From: an uncultured Oscillospiraceae bacterium
GTDB lineage: Bacteria > Bacillota > Clostridia > Oscillospirales > Acutalibacteraceae
NCBI GenBank assembly: GCA_900543525.1
Contig: UQRS01000004.1
Span: 1 to 42,840 of the forward strand
Reading direction: 5' to 3'
DNA length: 42,840 bases
Both the position numbers and the translations under genes were made by a program. Every line of letters begins with the position of its first letter. Positions within the stretch are counted from its first letter, which is position 1. The notes under the pieces were generated by a model. It was given only the letters and a program-made list of their open reading frames with translations, made no database searches and was not told where the DNA came from. Positions 23,063-33,109 of this stretch are shown in pieces.

Positions 23063-23347
23063 ATGACGATTAAACCGTTGGCCGACCGCGTTGTGATTAA
23101 AATGGTCGAAGCCGAAGAAACCACCAAGAGCGGCATCATCCTTGCCGGATCGGCGAAGGAGAAGCCTCAGGTAGCCGAGATCGTGGCTGTAGGCCCGGGT
23201 GGTGTTGTGGACGGCAACGAGGTGCAGATGTACGTAAAGGTCGGCGATAAGGTTCTGACCAGCAAATACTCCGGCACCGAGGTCAAGGTGGACGGGGAAG
23301 AATACACTATTCTCCGTCAGTCGGACATTCTTGCAATTGTCGAATAA
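23063..23347 (+). CDS. groES: Co-chaperonin GroES (Hsp10)
   Basis: A 94-residue protein with the GroES beginning IKPLADRVVIKMVEAEETTKSGIIL, containing the mobile loop that docks on GroEL, and a typical ending REEYTI-LRQSDILAI-type strand (here EEYTILRQSDILAIVE). It forms the heptameric lid that closes the GroEL cage. Length is standard. AAGGAGG is 7 nt before the ATG. It is the first gene of the CIRCE-controlled operon and is followed by groEL after 21 nt. Confidence 0.98.
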   Translation: MTIKPLADRVVIKMVEAEETTKSGIILAGSAKEKPQVAEIVAVGPGGVVDGNEVQMYVKVGDKVLTSKYSGTEVKVDGEEYTILRQSDILAIVE

Positions 23348-23368
23348 TTTATAAGGGAGCGAGAGAGT

Positions 23369-25009
<1,641 letters not shown>

Positions 25010-25040
25010 TCCCGCCCCTTTGTAAATCTGCAAAAAGCAA

Positions 25041-25079
25041 CCCCCGAACTGCCTGTAATCAAGCAGTTCGGGGGTTTTT
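25041..25079 (+). terminator. Terminator of groESL
   Basis: CCCCCGAACTGC pairs perfectly with GCAGTTCGGGGG over a 10-nt loop, followed by TTTTT. It starts 31 nt past the groEL stop. Confidence 0.95.
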
Positions 25080-25225
25080 ACTATACTTATAACGCCGTCA
25101 TCTGAAGCTGCCGGCGCCCTCATCACCTTACCGGCGTTAAGCACTTGGAAACTTGAAACCGCGCGGCCGTGTGGGAGGAAAGCTGCCCCATCCGCTCCGT
25201 ATAAAATAGGCGGAGACAGCTAACG

Positions 25226-25246
25226 CTCCCTTCCCCAAAAAGGGAG
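25226..25246. other. Small inverted repeat in the groEL-S41 protease spacer
   Basis: CTCCCTT and AAGGGAG enclose a short C/A loop. It lies 50-70 nt beyond the convergent protease stop and could help end that minus-strand transcript, though no good T-run follows. The remainder of 25080-25298 shows nothing recognisable. Confidence 0.3.
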
Positions 25247-25298
25247 GCAAGGGCCAAGCATATTATACTCCCTGCCGGGCGGAAACAGCCGGAACCTC

Positions 25299-26480
25299 TC
25301 AGGACAGGTCGCCGAAATATTCCAGCGCCGCGTTCAGATGCAAATCCTCTTCATCAGTAAAGTAATAGAACCGCGCCGACTCCTCCTTCGTCAGCTCGAC
25401 CGAAATATCGGGGGCAAGGCCGACGCCGTTGAAGCTGACGCCGCTCGGCGGGACAAACTCGGCAATGGTGAACTTCACCGACGAGCCGTCGTGCAGTCCG
25501 AAGGTGCGCTGCATGACCCCTTTTCCATAGGTAGTCGAGCCGATCAGAACCCCCTTGCCATAGTCGCGCAGCGCCGCCGCAAACAGCTCGGCCGCGCTGG
25601 CGGTATTCTTGGTCGTCAGCACCGCCATCGGCAGATTCACCTCCGCCTTATCCGAGGTGTGGAGCACGGTGCTGTGCCCGTCGGCATAGGTGGCAGAGAT
25701 GATATTCCCCTCCGGCAAAAGGTAATCCAGCGCGCGGGCAGTCGCGTCGACCAGTCCGCCGCCGCAGAGCCGCAGATCAAAAATCAAGCCCCGCGCGCCG
25801 GCGGCCGTCATCTCCTCCACCGCGTCGATCAGCTGGTCGGGCGTCTTTTCATTAAAGCGGGAAATCTGCATATACCCGATCTCCCCCACCATGTGCGGAT
25901 ACACCGTCGTAAGCTCGAATTCCGCGCGGGTGCAGGGGAGCGAAAGCGTCTCCCCATTCCGGAGAATCTGCAGGGTGAGTGTGCTTCCGGCCTCCCCCGC
26001 GCAGGCGGAGACGGCCGCCTCATACCCGGCGTCGGCCACAGCCACATCGTTCACCGCCGTGATGCGGTCACCCTTCTGCACGCCGGCGGCCGCAGCCGGC
26101 CCATTTTCATCCACGCGATAAACATAGAGGGCGGCAGCCTCCGCATCCGGGACCGGCGTAATGCCGATGCCGACCTTTTCGCCGCTGTTGCTGAGGGCGG
26201 TCTCCTCCGTCTCCTCCGCGTCATAGTAGCCCGCGTACGGGTCGCCGAGGCCCTCTACCAGCCCGGCGGCCGCTCCGTCCGCCAAGGCGGCGGGAGAAAT
26301 TTCGCCATAATACATCTCATCTATTTTTTTGGTAATCTCGTTCAGCTTGCTGTACCAGGATGTGCCGCCGATCAGGGAAGAGCCGGAAAGCAGCAGGTAC
26401 AAAAGCACGACCAGCACCGTCGCCGAAGCGGTGATCACCATCAGGCAAACGGCCAGAGAAAGCGGAATCTTTCGTTTCAT
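25299..26480 (-). CDS. S41-family C-terminal processing protease (CtpA/CtpB-like)
   Basis: A 393-residue membrane-anchored serine protease. An N-terminal membrane segment (about 6-30) leads to an extracytoplasmic part, with a PDZ domain (about 100-185) and the S41 protease core (about 195-370). The catalytic Ser295 lies in NTASAAE and the Lys320 in TTYGKG, the usual Ser/Lys dyad. The ATG at 26480 follows AAAGGA by about 11 nt; an upstream in-frame start would add an unlikely basic extension. It is the last gene of the ftsEX-hydrolase cluster. In Bacillus, CtpB-type proteases process signalling proteins; here regulation or turnover of the neighbouring cell-wall hydrolases is a plausible inference. 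Confidence 0.9.
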   Translation of the reverse strand: MKRKIPLSLAVCLMVITASATVLVVLLYLLLSGSSLIGGTSWYSKLNEITKKIDEMYYGEISPAALADGAAAGLVEGLGDPYAGYYDAEETEETALSNSGEKVGIGITPVPDAEAAALYVYRVDENGPAAAAGVQKGDRITAVNDVAVADAGYEAAVSACAGEAGSTLTLQILRNGETLSLPCTRAEFELTTVYPHMVGEIGYMQISRFNEKTPDQLIDAVEEMTAAGARGLIFDLRLCGGGLVDATARALDYLLPEGNIISATYADGHSTVLHTSDKAEVNLPMAVLTTKNTASAAELFAAALRDYGKGVLIGSTTYGKGVMQRTFGLHDGSSVKFTIAEFVPPSGVSFNGVGLAPDISVELTKEESARFYYFTDEEDLHLNAALEYFGDLS

Positions 26481-26504
26481 AAGACAGAAAATCCTTTCAA
26501 AAGC

Positions 26505-26542
26505 AAAGGGCGAAGGAGGTGGATCACCCCGTTTCGCCCTTT
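26505..26542 (-). terminator. Terminator between the M23 hydrolase and the S41 protease
   Basis: AAAGGGCGAA and TTCGCCCTTT form a 10-bp stem across an 18-nt loop, with T residues after it on the minus strand. It begins 10 nt past the hydrolase stop, so protease expression relies on readthrough or an unseen promoter. Confidence 0.75.
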
Positions 26543-26551
26543 TGTCTTTTC

Positions 26552-27694
26552 TCAATTAAAATATGCCGCAGGATCCACCGCCGTGCCGTTCACCCGAATT
26601 TCAAAATGCAGATGCGGCCCGGTAGAAAAACCGGTCGAGCCAACATATCCGATCACCTGCCCCTGCGTAACCGACTGTCCGGCCGAGACCACATACCGGG
26701 TCATATGTCCGTACAGCGTTACATAGGAGGCGCCGTTGTTGACGCCGTGATTGATCATAACATAGTTGCCGTAGCCGCCGGTGTTGTAGGTCGCCGTCAT
26801 CACCACGCCGTCCGCGGCGGCGACAATCGGCTTGCCGCTGATGCCGCTGCTGGAAATGTCGATTCCCTTATGCTGCCGACCCCAGCGCCACTTAAAGCCG
26901 GAGGTTATGTTGTAATAGCCCGGCACCGGCCAGAGGAAGTTGCCGTCATACGACAATCTGGAGTCGCCCACAGACGCAACCACCTGGCTGGCGAGCTGGT
27001 CAACCTCCGCGACGGCGGCATTGTACGCCGCCTCCTTATCGTCGATATTCTCCTCCAGCGCGGCCAGCACGGAGGAAAGCTCGTTCATCTGATTATTCAA
27101 ATCCTGCTGCTTGGCAGCCAGTTCCTTTTTCACCGCGTCCTGCGCGTCCTTTTTCACCCGAATCTCCGCCGCCTTGCTCTCAACCTCGTTCACGGCGGCC
27201 ACAATCTCCTCAATCAATTGGGAGTCGTGGGCGGAGACGCTGCGGGTCAGCTCGGTTTTGGCCAGGTAATCGGCCATGTCGTCGCTGCCAAGCAGCACCT
27301 GCAGCTCCGCCCCCGAGCCGGAGGTCATATACATCGCGCGCAGCCGCTGCTTGAAAAGCTCCTTATTACTCTCCAGCTCGGCGTTTTTGGCGTCCAGCTC
27401 AGCCTGCACGGTCGAAAGCTCGGCCTTGATCTTATTCAGCTCCTCGGTAACGAGGGAAATCTCATCCTCTGTATTGGCGACCTGCTCCTCCAGCTTTTTC
27501 TGGATGGCCTGCTGGTCGGCCTTCTGCGCCTTGAGCGTATCCAGCTCCTTCTGAATCTGGTCGCGTTTCTGCCGCGCCTCCGACAAGGTGGCGGCGCCGG
27601 CCTGCATCATCGGGACGGACGAAACGGCCGTGCAAAGCAGAACCAGCGTCAAAATCAGGCAGAGAATGCGTCTGATCTTATGTTTCTGATGCAA
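26552..27694 (-). CDS. Coiled-coil M23 peptidoglycan endopeptidase (EnvC/PcsB-like), copy A
   Basis: A 380-residue exported protein. A signal peptide (about 1-32) is followed by a long coiled coil (about 35-240), including the LFKQRLRAMYMTSGSGAELQVLLGS segment typical of PcsB/CwlO-type N-terminal domains, and a C-terminal M23 (LytM) domain (about 260-378). Zinc ligands are HKGID (His, Asp) and HLH near the end. Such proteins cut peptide cross-links in the wall and are switched on by FtsEX through the coiled coil. The TTG start is 10 nt after GGAGG. It lies 21 nt downstream of a close paralogue in the ftsEX cluster. Confidence 0.88.
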   Translation of the reverse strand: MHQKHKIRRILCLILTLVLLCTAVSSVPMMQAGAATLSEARQKRDQIQKELDTLKAQKADQQAIQKKLEEQVANTEDEISLVTEELNKIKAELSTVQAELDAKNAELESNKELFKQRLRAMYMTSGSGAELQVLLGSDDMADYLAKTELTRSVSAHDSQLIEEIVAAVNEVESKAAEIRVKKDAQDAVKKELAAKQQDLNNQMNELSSVLAALEENIDDKEAAYNAAVAEVDQLASQVVASVGDSRLSYDGNFLWPVPGYYNITSGFKWRWGRQHKGIDISSSGISGKPIVAAADGVVMTATYNTGGYGNYVMINHGVNNGASYVTLYGHMTRYVVSAGQSVTQGQVIGYVGSTGFSTGPHLHFEIRVNGTAVDPAAYFN

Positions 27695-27715
27695 AACAGC
27701 ATATCCTCCAAACGA

Positions 27716-28999
27716 TTAAAAATACAGCAGCGGGTTGACCGGCGTACCGTTCACCCGGATTTCAAAATGCAGATGCGGCGCAGTCGACGCACCGGTCGAA
27801 CCGACATACCCGATCACATCGCCCTTTTGCACCTTCTGCCCGGCAGAAACCACATAGCGGGTCATGTGCGCGTAGAGGGTCGCGTACTGCTTTCCATCCG
27901 ATTTTGTGCCGTGATAAAGCATGACATAATTCCCATAGCCGCCGGCGTTATAGGTCGCGAGGCTGACCGTGCCGCTGTCGGCGGCGTAAATCGGCGTACC
28001 GTTAATTCCGCTGCCGCCGATGTCACAGCCGGCATGCAGCTTGCGCACTCCGGTGATCGGATGAATCCGATACCCGAAGGGAGAGGTTATGTAATGATAG
28101 TTCGGGGAAGGCCACATAAAATTATAGGCCGATTCCGAACCGCCCGACGGCTTGCTGGAGGATGACCCGCCCGACGAGCCGCTCGACGTATTCGACGAAG
28201 AAGAGGAAGGCTTGCTGGAGGTTTGCTGCTCCTGCCTTCTCAGCTCGGCCAGCATGGCGTCAATCTCATTCTCCGCCGCGTCGAAGGCCGCCTCCGCCGC
28301 CTTTTGCTCCTCGGTCAGAGAGACGGTCGCCTTGCCGAGGTTTTCGATCGTTTTGGCCGTCTGCTGCACCTGACTTTCCAGCTCGGCCTGCTTTTGCTCC
28401 AGCTCGGCCTGCGCCTCCTGCTTGGACTGCTTGTCGGCGATAATCTCCTCCTGCGCGGCGGAGATGGCCTCCATCATATCCACAATCTCCTGCATCAGGG
28501 CGCGGTCGTGGGCAGAGACGCTGCGGGTCAGCTCGGTCCGGGCAAGGTAATCCGCGACGTCGTCGCTCCCCAGAAGGATCAGCAGCTCATTCTCGCTGCC
28601 CGACATGTACATCGCCCGCAGCCGCTGCTTGAAGAGTGCCTTGGTCTCCTCCAGGTCGGATTCCTTCTGCTCAATCTCCCGCGTCAGCTGGTCGATGTTG
28701 CCGTTGAGCGCGGCGATCTCGTTGCTGATCAGGGTCACCTGCTCCTCGGTGTTGGAGACCTGCCGCTCCAGCTGCGCTTTGAGCTGCTCCTGCTTGTCCG
28801 CATCATTTTCCAGCGCGGCGATCTGCTTTTTGATTTCCTGCGCCTTTTGCTGAAGCGCAGCCTTCTCCGCCTGCTTATCGGAAATATCCGAGCTGGTCAC
28901 AGCCGAGGCTGAAAAGCAGCAGAAAATCAGGGATAAAGCAGTCAGAAGAGACAGCATAACAACAGCTTTTCTGGAATGTTTAAAGCGCACGGAACTCAC
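27716..28999 (-). CDS. Coiled-coil M23 peptidoglycan endopeptidase (EnvC/PcsB-like), copy B
   Basis: A 427-residue paralogue of copy A. Signal peptide (about 1-35), coiled coil (about 37-255) with the same LFKQRLRAMYMSGSENELLILLGSDD segment, and a linker very rich in Ser and Gly (about 258-292) that copy A lacks. The M23 domain (about 300-427) has HAGCD and HLH zinc motifs. The GTG start at 28999 overlaps the ftsX end by 20 nt, showing tight coupling; a second GTG at 28990 is possible. It is the direct partner expected for FtsX. Having two such hydrolases in tandem suggests specialisation. Confidence 0.87.
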   Translation of the reverse strand: MSSVRFKHSRKAVVMLSLLTALSLIFCCFSASAVTSSDISDKQAEKAALQQKAQEIKKQIAALENDADKQEQLKAQLERQVSNTEEQVTLISNEIAALNGNIDQLTREIEQKESDLEETKALFKQRLRAMYMSGSENELLILLGSDDVADYLARTELTRSVSAHDRALMQEIVDMMEAISAAQEEIIADKQSKQEAQAELEQKQAELESQVQQTAKTIENLGKATVSLTEEQKAAEAAFDAAENEIDAMLAELRRQEQQTSSKPSSSSSNTSSGSSGGSSSSKPSGGSESAYNFMWPSPNYHYITSPFGYRIHPITGVRKLHAGCDIGGSGINGTPIYAADSGTVSLATYNAGGYGNYVMLYHGTKSDGKQYATLYAHMTRYVVSAGQKVQKGDVIGYVGSTGASTAPHLHFEIRVNGTPVNPLLYF

Positions 29000-30074
29000 T
29001 TCCCTCTTTTCTCAGGTACTTGCTGATCATAATCGAACTGCCAAGCAGGCCGGCCAGCACGCCAATCGCGGCAAAGAGGCCGAACACCTGCCATGCGAAA
29101 TCGCGGAAGGGCACCACACTGACCATATTCAGGCCGTCGCGGATGGCGTCGATCACCCCGCGATAGACAAAATACAGCAGTCCGGAGGTAATGCCGGCCG
29201 AAAGCAGGCCGATCACCACACCCTCCACAATAAACGGTGTACGGATAAAGGCATTGGTCGCGCCAACCGCCTTCATAATGCTGATCTCCAGCTTGCGGCT
29301 GTACATGGTTACACGGATGGTGTTGGAAACGATAACCAGCGCGATCACCAGCAGCAGCCCGACGATCCAGACGCCGGCGATGCTGATGCCGTTTTTCAGA
29401 GTTGTAATCTTCGCCGCCAGATCCCGCTGGTGATAGACCTTGTCCACACCCTTGATCGACTGAATCGCGGCGATGGTCTGATCAAACTGCGACAGGTCGG
29501 TCATGGTCACCTTGGCGCCGTGCGAGAGCGGATTATCCTCCCGCAGCCAGGTGAAGTAGTCGGCCTGTGCCTCGTCCATGGTATTCAGCATGCGATCCAG
29601 CCCGACCTCGCTCGGGACAAACTCGACCGAAGCGACATTGGGAATCGCGGCAATTTTATCGCAGAGGGCACGGGCAGCCTCCTCCGTCAGGACCTCCTCC
29701 GACTCGGTCGAGGAGGCGGTGCCGGACACCGTGCTCCCCGCCGCGTCCGAAACCTCCGACGCGCGCGAAGAAGTGTCCGAGGCCGTGAGGGAGGAACTCC
29801 CGTCCGACTGGCTGCCTGACGACGTATCCGACGAAGCCGGGAGGGAGGAAGTGCCGTACTGCACGGCGGCCTCATCCCGGAAGTAGACCATCACGACATT
29901 CTGCTGCTCGAGGTTGCCGAGCGCAACGTCGATGTTGGCCGAGAGGGCGATTGCGACGCCGATCAGCAGCATACAGGCCACCAGCACGCCGATAGAGGCC
30001 AGTGACATCAGCCGGTTGACCCAGATGCTTTTGACGCCCTCCCCCGCGAGGTAGCGCAGACTTCTAAGCTTCAT
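28980..30074 (-). CDS. ftsX: Cell-division ABC transporter-like protein FtsX
   Basis: A 364-residue membrane protein with the FtsX topology: a first membrane helix (about 24-45), a large outer loop, three helices at the C-terminal side and the ending SKYLRKEGSEFRAL. It transmits FtsE ATPase movement to cell-wall hydrolases outside. Residues about 73-127 are a Ser/Thr/Asp-rich low-complexity insertion in the outer loop, absent in typical FtsX of about 295-305 residues. The ATG at 30074 overlaps ftsE by 11 nt; an upstream start would add an unsupported extension. Confidence 0.93.
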   Translation of the reverse strand: MKLRSLRYLAGEGVKSIWVNRLMSLASIGVLVACMLLIGVAIALSANIDVALGNLEQQNVVMVYFRDEAAVQYGTSSLPASSDTSSGSQSDGSSSLTASDTSSRASEVSDAAGSTVSGTASSTESEEVLTEEAARALCDKIAAIPNVASVEFVPSEVGLDRMLNTMDEAQADYFTWLREDNPLSHGAKVTMTDLSQFDQTIAAIQSIKGVDKVYHQRDLAAKITTLKNGISIAGVWIVGLLLVIALVIVSNTIRVTMYSRKLEISIMKAVGATNAFIRTPFIVEGVVIGLLSAGITSGLLYFVYRGVIDAIRDGLNMVSVVPFRDFAWQVFGLFAAIGVLAGLLGSSIMISKYLRKEGSEFRAL

Positions 30075-30786
30075 GGGACTCACCGCCTTCGTTATCGGCC
30101 ACGACCGTGCCATTCTCAATCATGATAACCCGCCGGCCGAAGTCCCGCACCAGCTGATGCTCGTGCGTAACCATCAGGATGGTTGTCCCCCGGCGGTTAA
30201 TCTCCATCAAAAGCTCGACAATTTCATACGACATGTTGGGGTCAACATTGCCGGTAGGCTCGTCCGCAATAATCAGAGAGGGGTTGTTCACAAGCGCCCT
30301 TGCGAGGCCGACCCGCTGCTGCTCGCCGCCCGAAAGTTCGGCCGGCTTGGAGCGCGCCTTGCCGCTGAGGCCGACCAGATTCAGCGCCTGCGACACCCGC
30401 TTGCGGATATCCCGGTTGCTCTCCCCCACGACGTGCATGGCAAAGGCAACGTTGTTAAAGACGTCCATGGTCGGAATCAGCCGAAAATCCTGAAATACAA
30501 TGCCCATAGTACGGCGAAGCTTGGGAACGTCCCGCCGCTTCATGTTGGTCAGATCAAAGCCGTTGACCTGAATCCGGCCGGCATTGGGCTTCTCCTCCCG
30601 CATGACCAGCTTCATAAAGGTACTCTTGCCCGCGCCGGAAGGGCCGACGACAAAGACAAACTCGCCCTTTTTGATGCGGATATTCATATCTTTAAGGGCG
30701 TGCGTTCCGGTCGGATAGGTCTTATACACGCCGTTGAATTCGATGACCGGGCTGTCCGCTGACAGGGACTGCGGAATCTCTTTCAT
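30064..30786 (-). CDS. ftsE: Cell-division ATP-binding protein FtsE
   Basis: A 240-residue cytoplasmic ATPase paired with FtsX. Walker A GPSGAGKST, signature LSGGEQQRVGLARAL and Walker B LIIADEP (followed by TGNVDP) are intact; the FtsE-type strand GIVFQDFRLIPTMDVFNNVAFAM is present. I placed the start at the ATG 30786. A GTG at 30801 is also possible, and either gives about 12 extra residues before the usual VIEFNGVYKTYPTG start. It lies 65 nt after the PucR/CdaR-like regulator with no terminator between them, so the two may share a transcript. Confidence 0.93.
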   Translation of the reverse strand: MKEIPQSLSADSPVIEFNGVYKTYPTGTHALKDMNIRIKKGEFVFVVGPSGAGKSTFMKLVMREEKPNAGRIQVNGFDLTNMKRRDVPKLRRTMGIVFQDFRLIPTMDVFNNVAFAMHVVGESNRDIRKRVSQALNLVGLSGKARSKPAELSGGEQQRVGLARALVNNPSLIIADEPTGNVDPNMSYEIVELLMEINRRGTTILMVTHEHQLVRDFGRRVIMIENGTVVADNEGGESHEA

Positions 30787-30851
30787 ACCGATGACACTCA
30801 CAAACCTTTCTGAAATTTGCCGCAAACGATGTATTTTTTAAAAAAGCTGCT

Positions 30852-31937
30852 TTAATATTTGACCGGGTTGGCGCTGAGGTATTTCTTAACCATCAGCGCA
30901 ATCTTAAAGACGATGGCATGGTCAAACTCCCGCAGGTCGAGGCCGGTGATCTTCTTGATTTTCTCCAGCCGATAGACCAGCGTATTGCGGTGGACAAACA
31001 GCTTCCGCGAGGTTTCGGATACGTTGAGGTTGTTTTCAAAGAACCGCTGGATGGTGAAAAGCGTCTCCTGATCGAGGCTTTCGATCGAGCCGCGCTTGAA
31101 AACCTCCCGCAGGAAGGTCTCACACAAAGTGGTCGGCAGCTGATAAATCAGCCGCGCAATACCGAGGTTGTCATAGCTGACAATCGCCTTTTCGGTATCG
31201 AAAACCTTGCCGACCTCCAGCGCGACCTGCGCCTCCTTAAACGATTTGGCGAGATCCTTCAGCCCCTCGACAATCGTGCCGATGCCGACCACCGCGTGGG
31301 TATAGAACTCACCCGACAGGGTGTCGACGATGGAACGGGCCAGCTTCTCCAGATCGTTGGCGTCGATATTGGACTTGGTCTCCTTCACGAGGGCGATGTC
31401 GGTCTCACTGATATTGATGACAAAATCCTTGTTCTTGTCGGGGAAGAGGTTCTGGATCACGTCATAGGCCGAAACGTCGTTGCGGGTGGTGATCCGGATC
31501 AGCAGCACGGCGCGGAAAACGTCGCTGTTGAAGCGAAGCTCCCTCGCCTTCAGATAAATATCGCCCGGCAGGATGTTGTCCAGAATGATATTCTTGATAA
31601 AATTGCCGCGGTCGTATTTCTCATCATAATAATGCTTGATATTCGAGAGGGCCACCGCCATCAGCGCGGCATACTTCGCAGCCTGAGGATCAGTCCCCTC
31701 CACAAACAGGATATAGTCGGGATGCTGCGGCGCGCCAAACGGCTTGTAGGTTGCCTGTCCCCATACGAAGGTCTCGGTCCCCGTGACAGCCGACGGCACG
31801 TTGAGCTCGTGCGCCTCCCCAATTCTGGAAAGATCACTACAGGCGATGATCGTGTAGTTTTCGTCCATAACGCCGATGGTGCGGTCGACGGCATCCTTCA
31901 TCTGATGCACGACACCCTGAAATAACCGATTGGACAT
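30852..31937 (-). CDS. PucR/CdaR-type helix-turn-helix regulator
   Basis: A 361-residue cytoplasmic regulator. The C-terminal domain (about 295-360) is the HTH_30 of the PucR/CdaR group: TIQRFFENNLNVSETSRKLFVHRNTLVYRLEKI and LDLREFDHAIVFKIAL. The middle region (about 130-270) looks like the GGDEF-like CdaR linker domain, and the N-terminal part may be a sensing domain. The ATG at 31937 is 8 nt after GAGAGG. The open frame continues another 64 codons upstream through the leader, but without family-like sequence. CdaR homologues respond to sugar diacids and PucR to purines; neither pathway is visible here. Its place just before ftsE is intriguing but does not prove control of that operon. Confidence 0.88.
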   Translation of the reverse strand: MSNRLFQGVVHQMKDAVDRTIGVMDENYTIIACSDLSRIGEAHELNVPSAVTGTETFVWGQATYKPFGAPQHPDYILFVEGTDPQAAKYAALMAVALSNIKHYYDEKYDRGNFIKNIILDNILPGDIYLKARELRFNSDVFRAVLLIRITTRNDVSAYDVIQNLFPDKNKDFVINISETDIALVKETKSNIDANDLEKLARSIVDTLSGEFYTHAVVGIGTIVEGLKDLAKSFKEAQVALEVGKVFDTEKAIVSYDNLGIARLIYQLPTTLCETFLREVFKRGSIESLDQETLFTIQRFFENNLNVSETSRKLFVHRNTLVYRLEKIKKITGLDLREFDHAIVFKIALMVKKYLSANPVKY

Positions 31938-32011
31938 AAAGTTTGCCTCTCTTTCCTTGTAATAGCTTTCATTTAAAAAATCCGGACAATACGGGTCAGA
32001 ATACAATACCT

Positions 32012-32051
32012 GTTCCGCGGCAAGCTGCAAAAGGCACAGCCCGCCGCGAAC
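32012..32051 (-). other. Hairpin in the leader of the PucR/CdaR-type gene
   Basis: GTTC-CGCGGC and GCCGCG-AAC arms enclose a weaker inner CTGC/GCAG-type pairing. It lies in a leader of about 205 nt between the promoter and the ATG at 31937. Function unknown. Confidence 0.4.
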
Positions 32052-32150
32052 ACCTGCCGGACGGTAAGGGAAACGCAGAAAAGCACTCCCCAAACCGCCC
32101 CTTGCGGCGTACTGTACTTTGACCTGCATTGTCTGCCTAAAGATATATTT

Positions 32151-32179
32151 ATTTTACACAAATCTTGTTGCTTTTGCAA
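32151..32179 (-). promoter_or_regulatory. Promoter of the PucR/CdaR-type regulator (and possibly ftsEX)
   Basis: On the minus strand TTGCAA and TAAAAT are spaced by 17 nt in an AT-rich stretch. No closer promoter was found for ftsE, so this may drive the whole cluster. Confidence 0.6.
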
Positions 32180-32275
32180 GGCTTTCATCGAAAAAATAAC
32201 AAACAAGTTACAAAATCGTTACAGAATCGGCGGGATTTCATCCATGCTTTGACAATTCCGCACCAGAGTATGTAA

Positions 32276-32323
32276 AGAAAGACGCCTTAGCCTCCGGCAA
32301 GTGCCGAGGCCAAGGCATCTTTC
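32276..32323 (-). terminator. Terminator of the lipoprotein gene (bidirectional)
   Basis: AGAAAGA(C/T)GCCTT with inner GCCTC/GAGGC pairing forms a long stem, with T-rich ends on both sides. It lies about 60 nt past the lipoprotein stop. Confidence 0.85.
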
Positions 32324-32385
32324 TCCGCCGCAGCTTTTTCGAAAAAAGCAGAGTCCCGCCCCGCCGCAGGGCTGTCCGCCGCTCT

Positions 32386-33003
32386 TTAAAACAGCTGACT
32401 TTCGGGGGAGAGATACCACTCCCCATCCACGGCATAGGCAACATACCAGTCGGTGCCGGTCCGGGAGGTCGTCTCTCCGGTATAGGTGCAGCGGATACGC
32501 AGCCGGCGGATATCGGTAATGTTGGCGGCCTCGGAATAATCGGTCTTGAAATCCGAGCGGTAGGTGCGCAGCGCCTCCTCCGACAGGTCGGAGCGGCCGA
32601 CAATCTCGGCCGAGAGCGAAATCTCCCCGCCCAGCGCGGTCAGAAAGGTTTTGCACTTTTCCGAAAAGGCCTTCTTGTACTCGGTCAAATTCTTGTCGGT
32701 GATTTGCAGCCGGTCGGCATAAGCCGCCGGATAAACCGCAAGATAGGCCGCAGCGTCCTTTTTCTTAACCGCCGCCAGCCGGGTATAAAAAAGGTCGAGG
32801 ATTTCCGCCTCTGCGACGGCGTCCGAGGAGGAGGCCGTGCTGGACGGGGCGGCCGACGTCTCGTCCGACGACACGCGGGAAACCTGAATCTCCATCGCGG
32901 ATTGAGAGACCTCTCCCGCGGCGGAAGAGGTCGCGGCAGAGCCGCAGGCCACCAGCACCGCCGTCATACTCAAAAGGAGAAGGAGTCCTCCGAGTCGTCG
33001 CAT
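32386..33003 (-). CDS. Lipoprotein of unknown function
   Basis: A 205-residue exported lipoprotein. The signal peptide MRRLGGLLLLLSMTAVLVAC ends at a lipobox Cys (residue 20). A Ser/Ala/Thr-rich tether (about 21-62) follows, then a compact domain (about 65-205) rich in aromatic and charged residues and ending DWYVAYAVDGEWYLSPESQLF. That ending resembles small extracytoplasmic domains of the NTF2-like/DUF4878 kind, where the last strand often contains a WYL-type motif; this is only a shape-based guess. AAAGG lies upstream of the ATG. It sits 106 nt downstream of the CpsB-like gene and is closed by its own terminator. No function is recognised. Confidence 0.75.
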   Translation of the reverse strand: MRRLGGLLLLLSMTAVLVACGSAATSSAAGEVSQSAMEIQVSRVSSDETSAAPSSTASSSDAVAEAEILDLFYTRLAAVKKKDAAAYLAVYPAAYADRLQITDKNLTEYKKAFSEKCKTFLTALGGEISLSAEIVGRSDLSEEALRTYRSDFKTDYSEAANITDIRRLRIRCTYTGETTSRTGTDWYVAYAVDGEWYLSPESQLF

Positions 33004-33109
33004 AAATCATCATCCTTTCAAAGAAATGCAAAGAGAGGCAAACCGAGCCGACACGGCCGCCCCTCTTTTAAAGAAAAAGTTCATCGGCCGCAAGCGGGTC
33101 GGTGAACCT

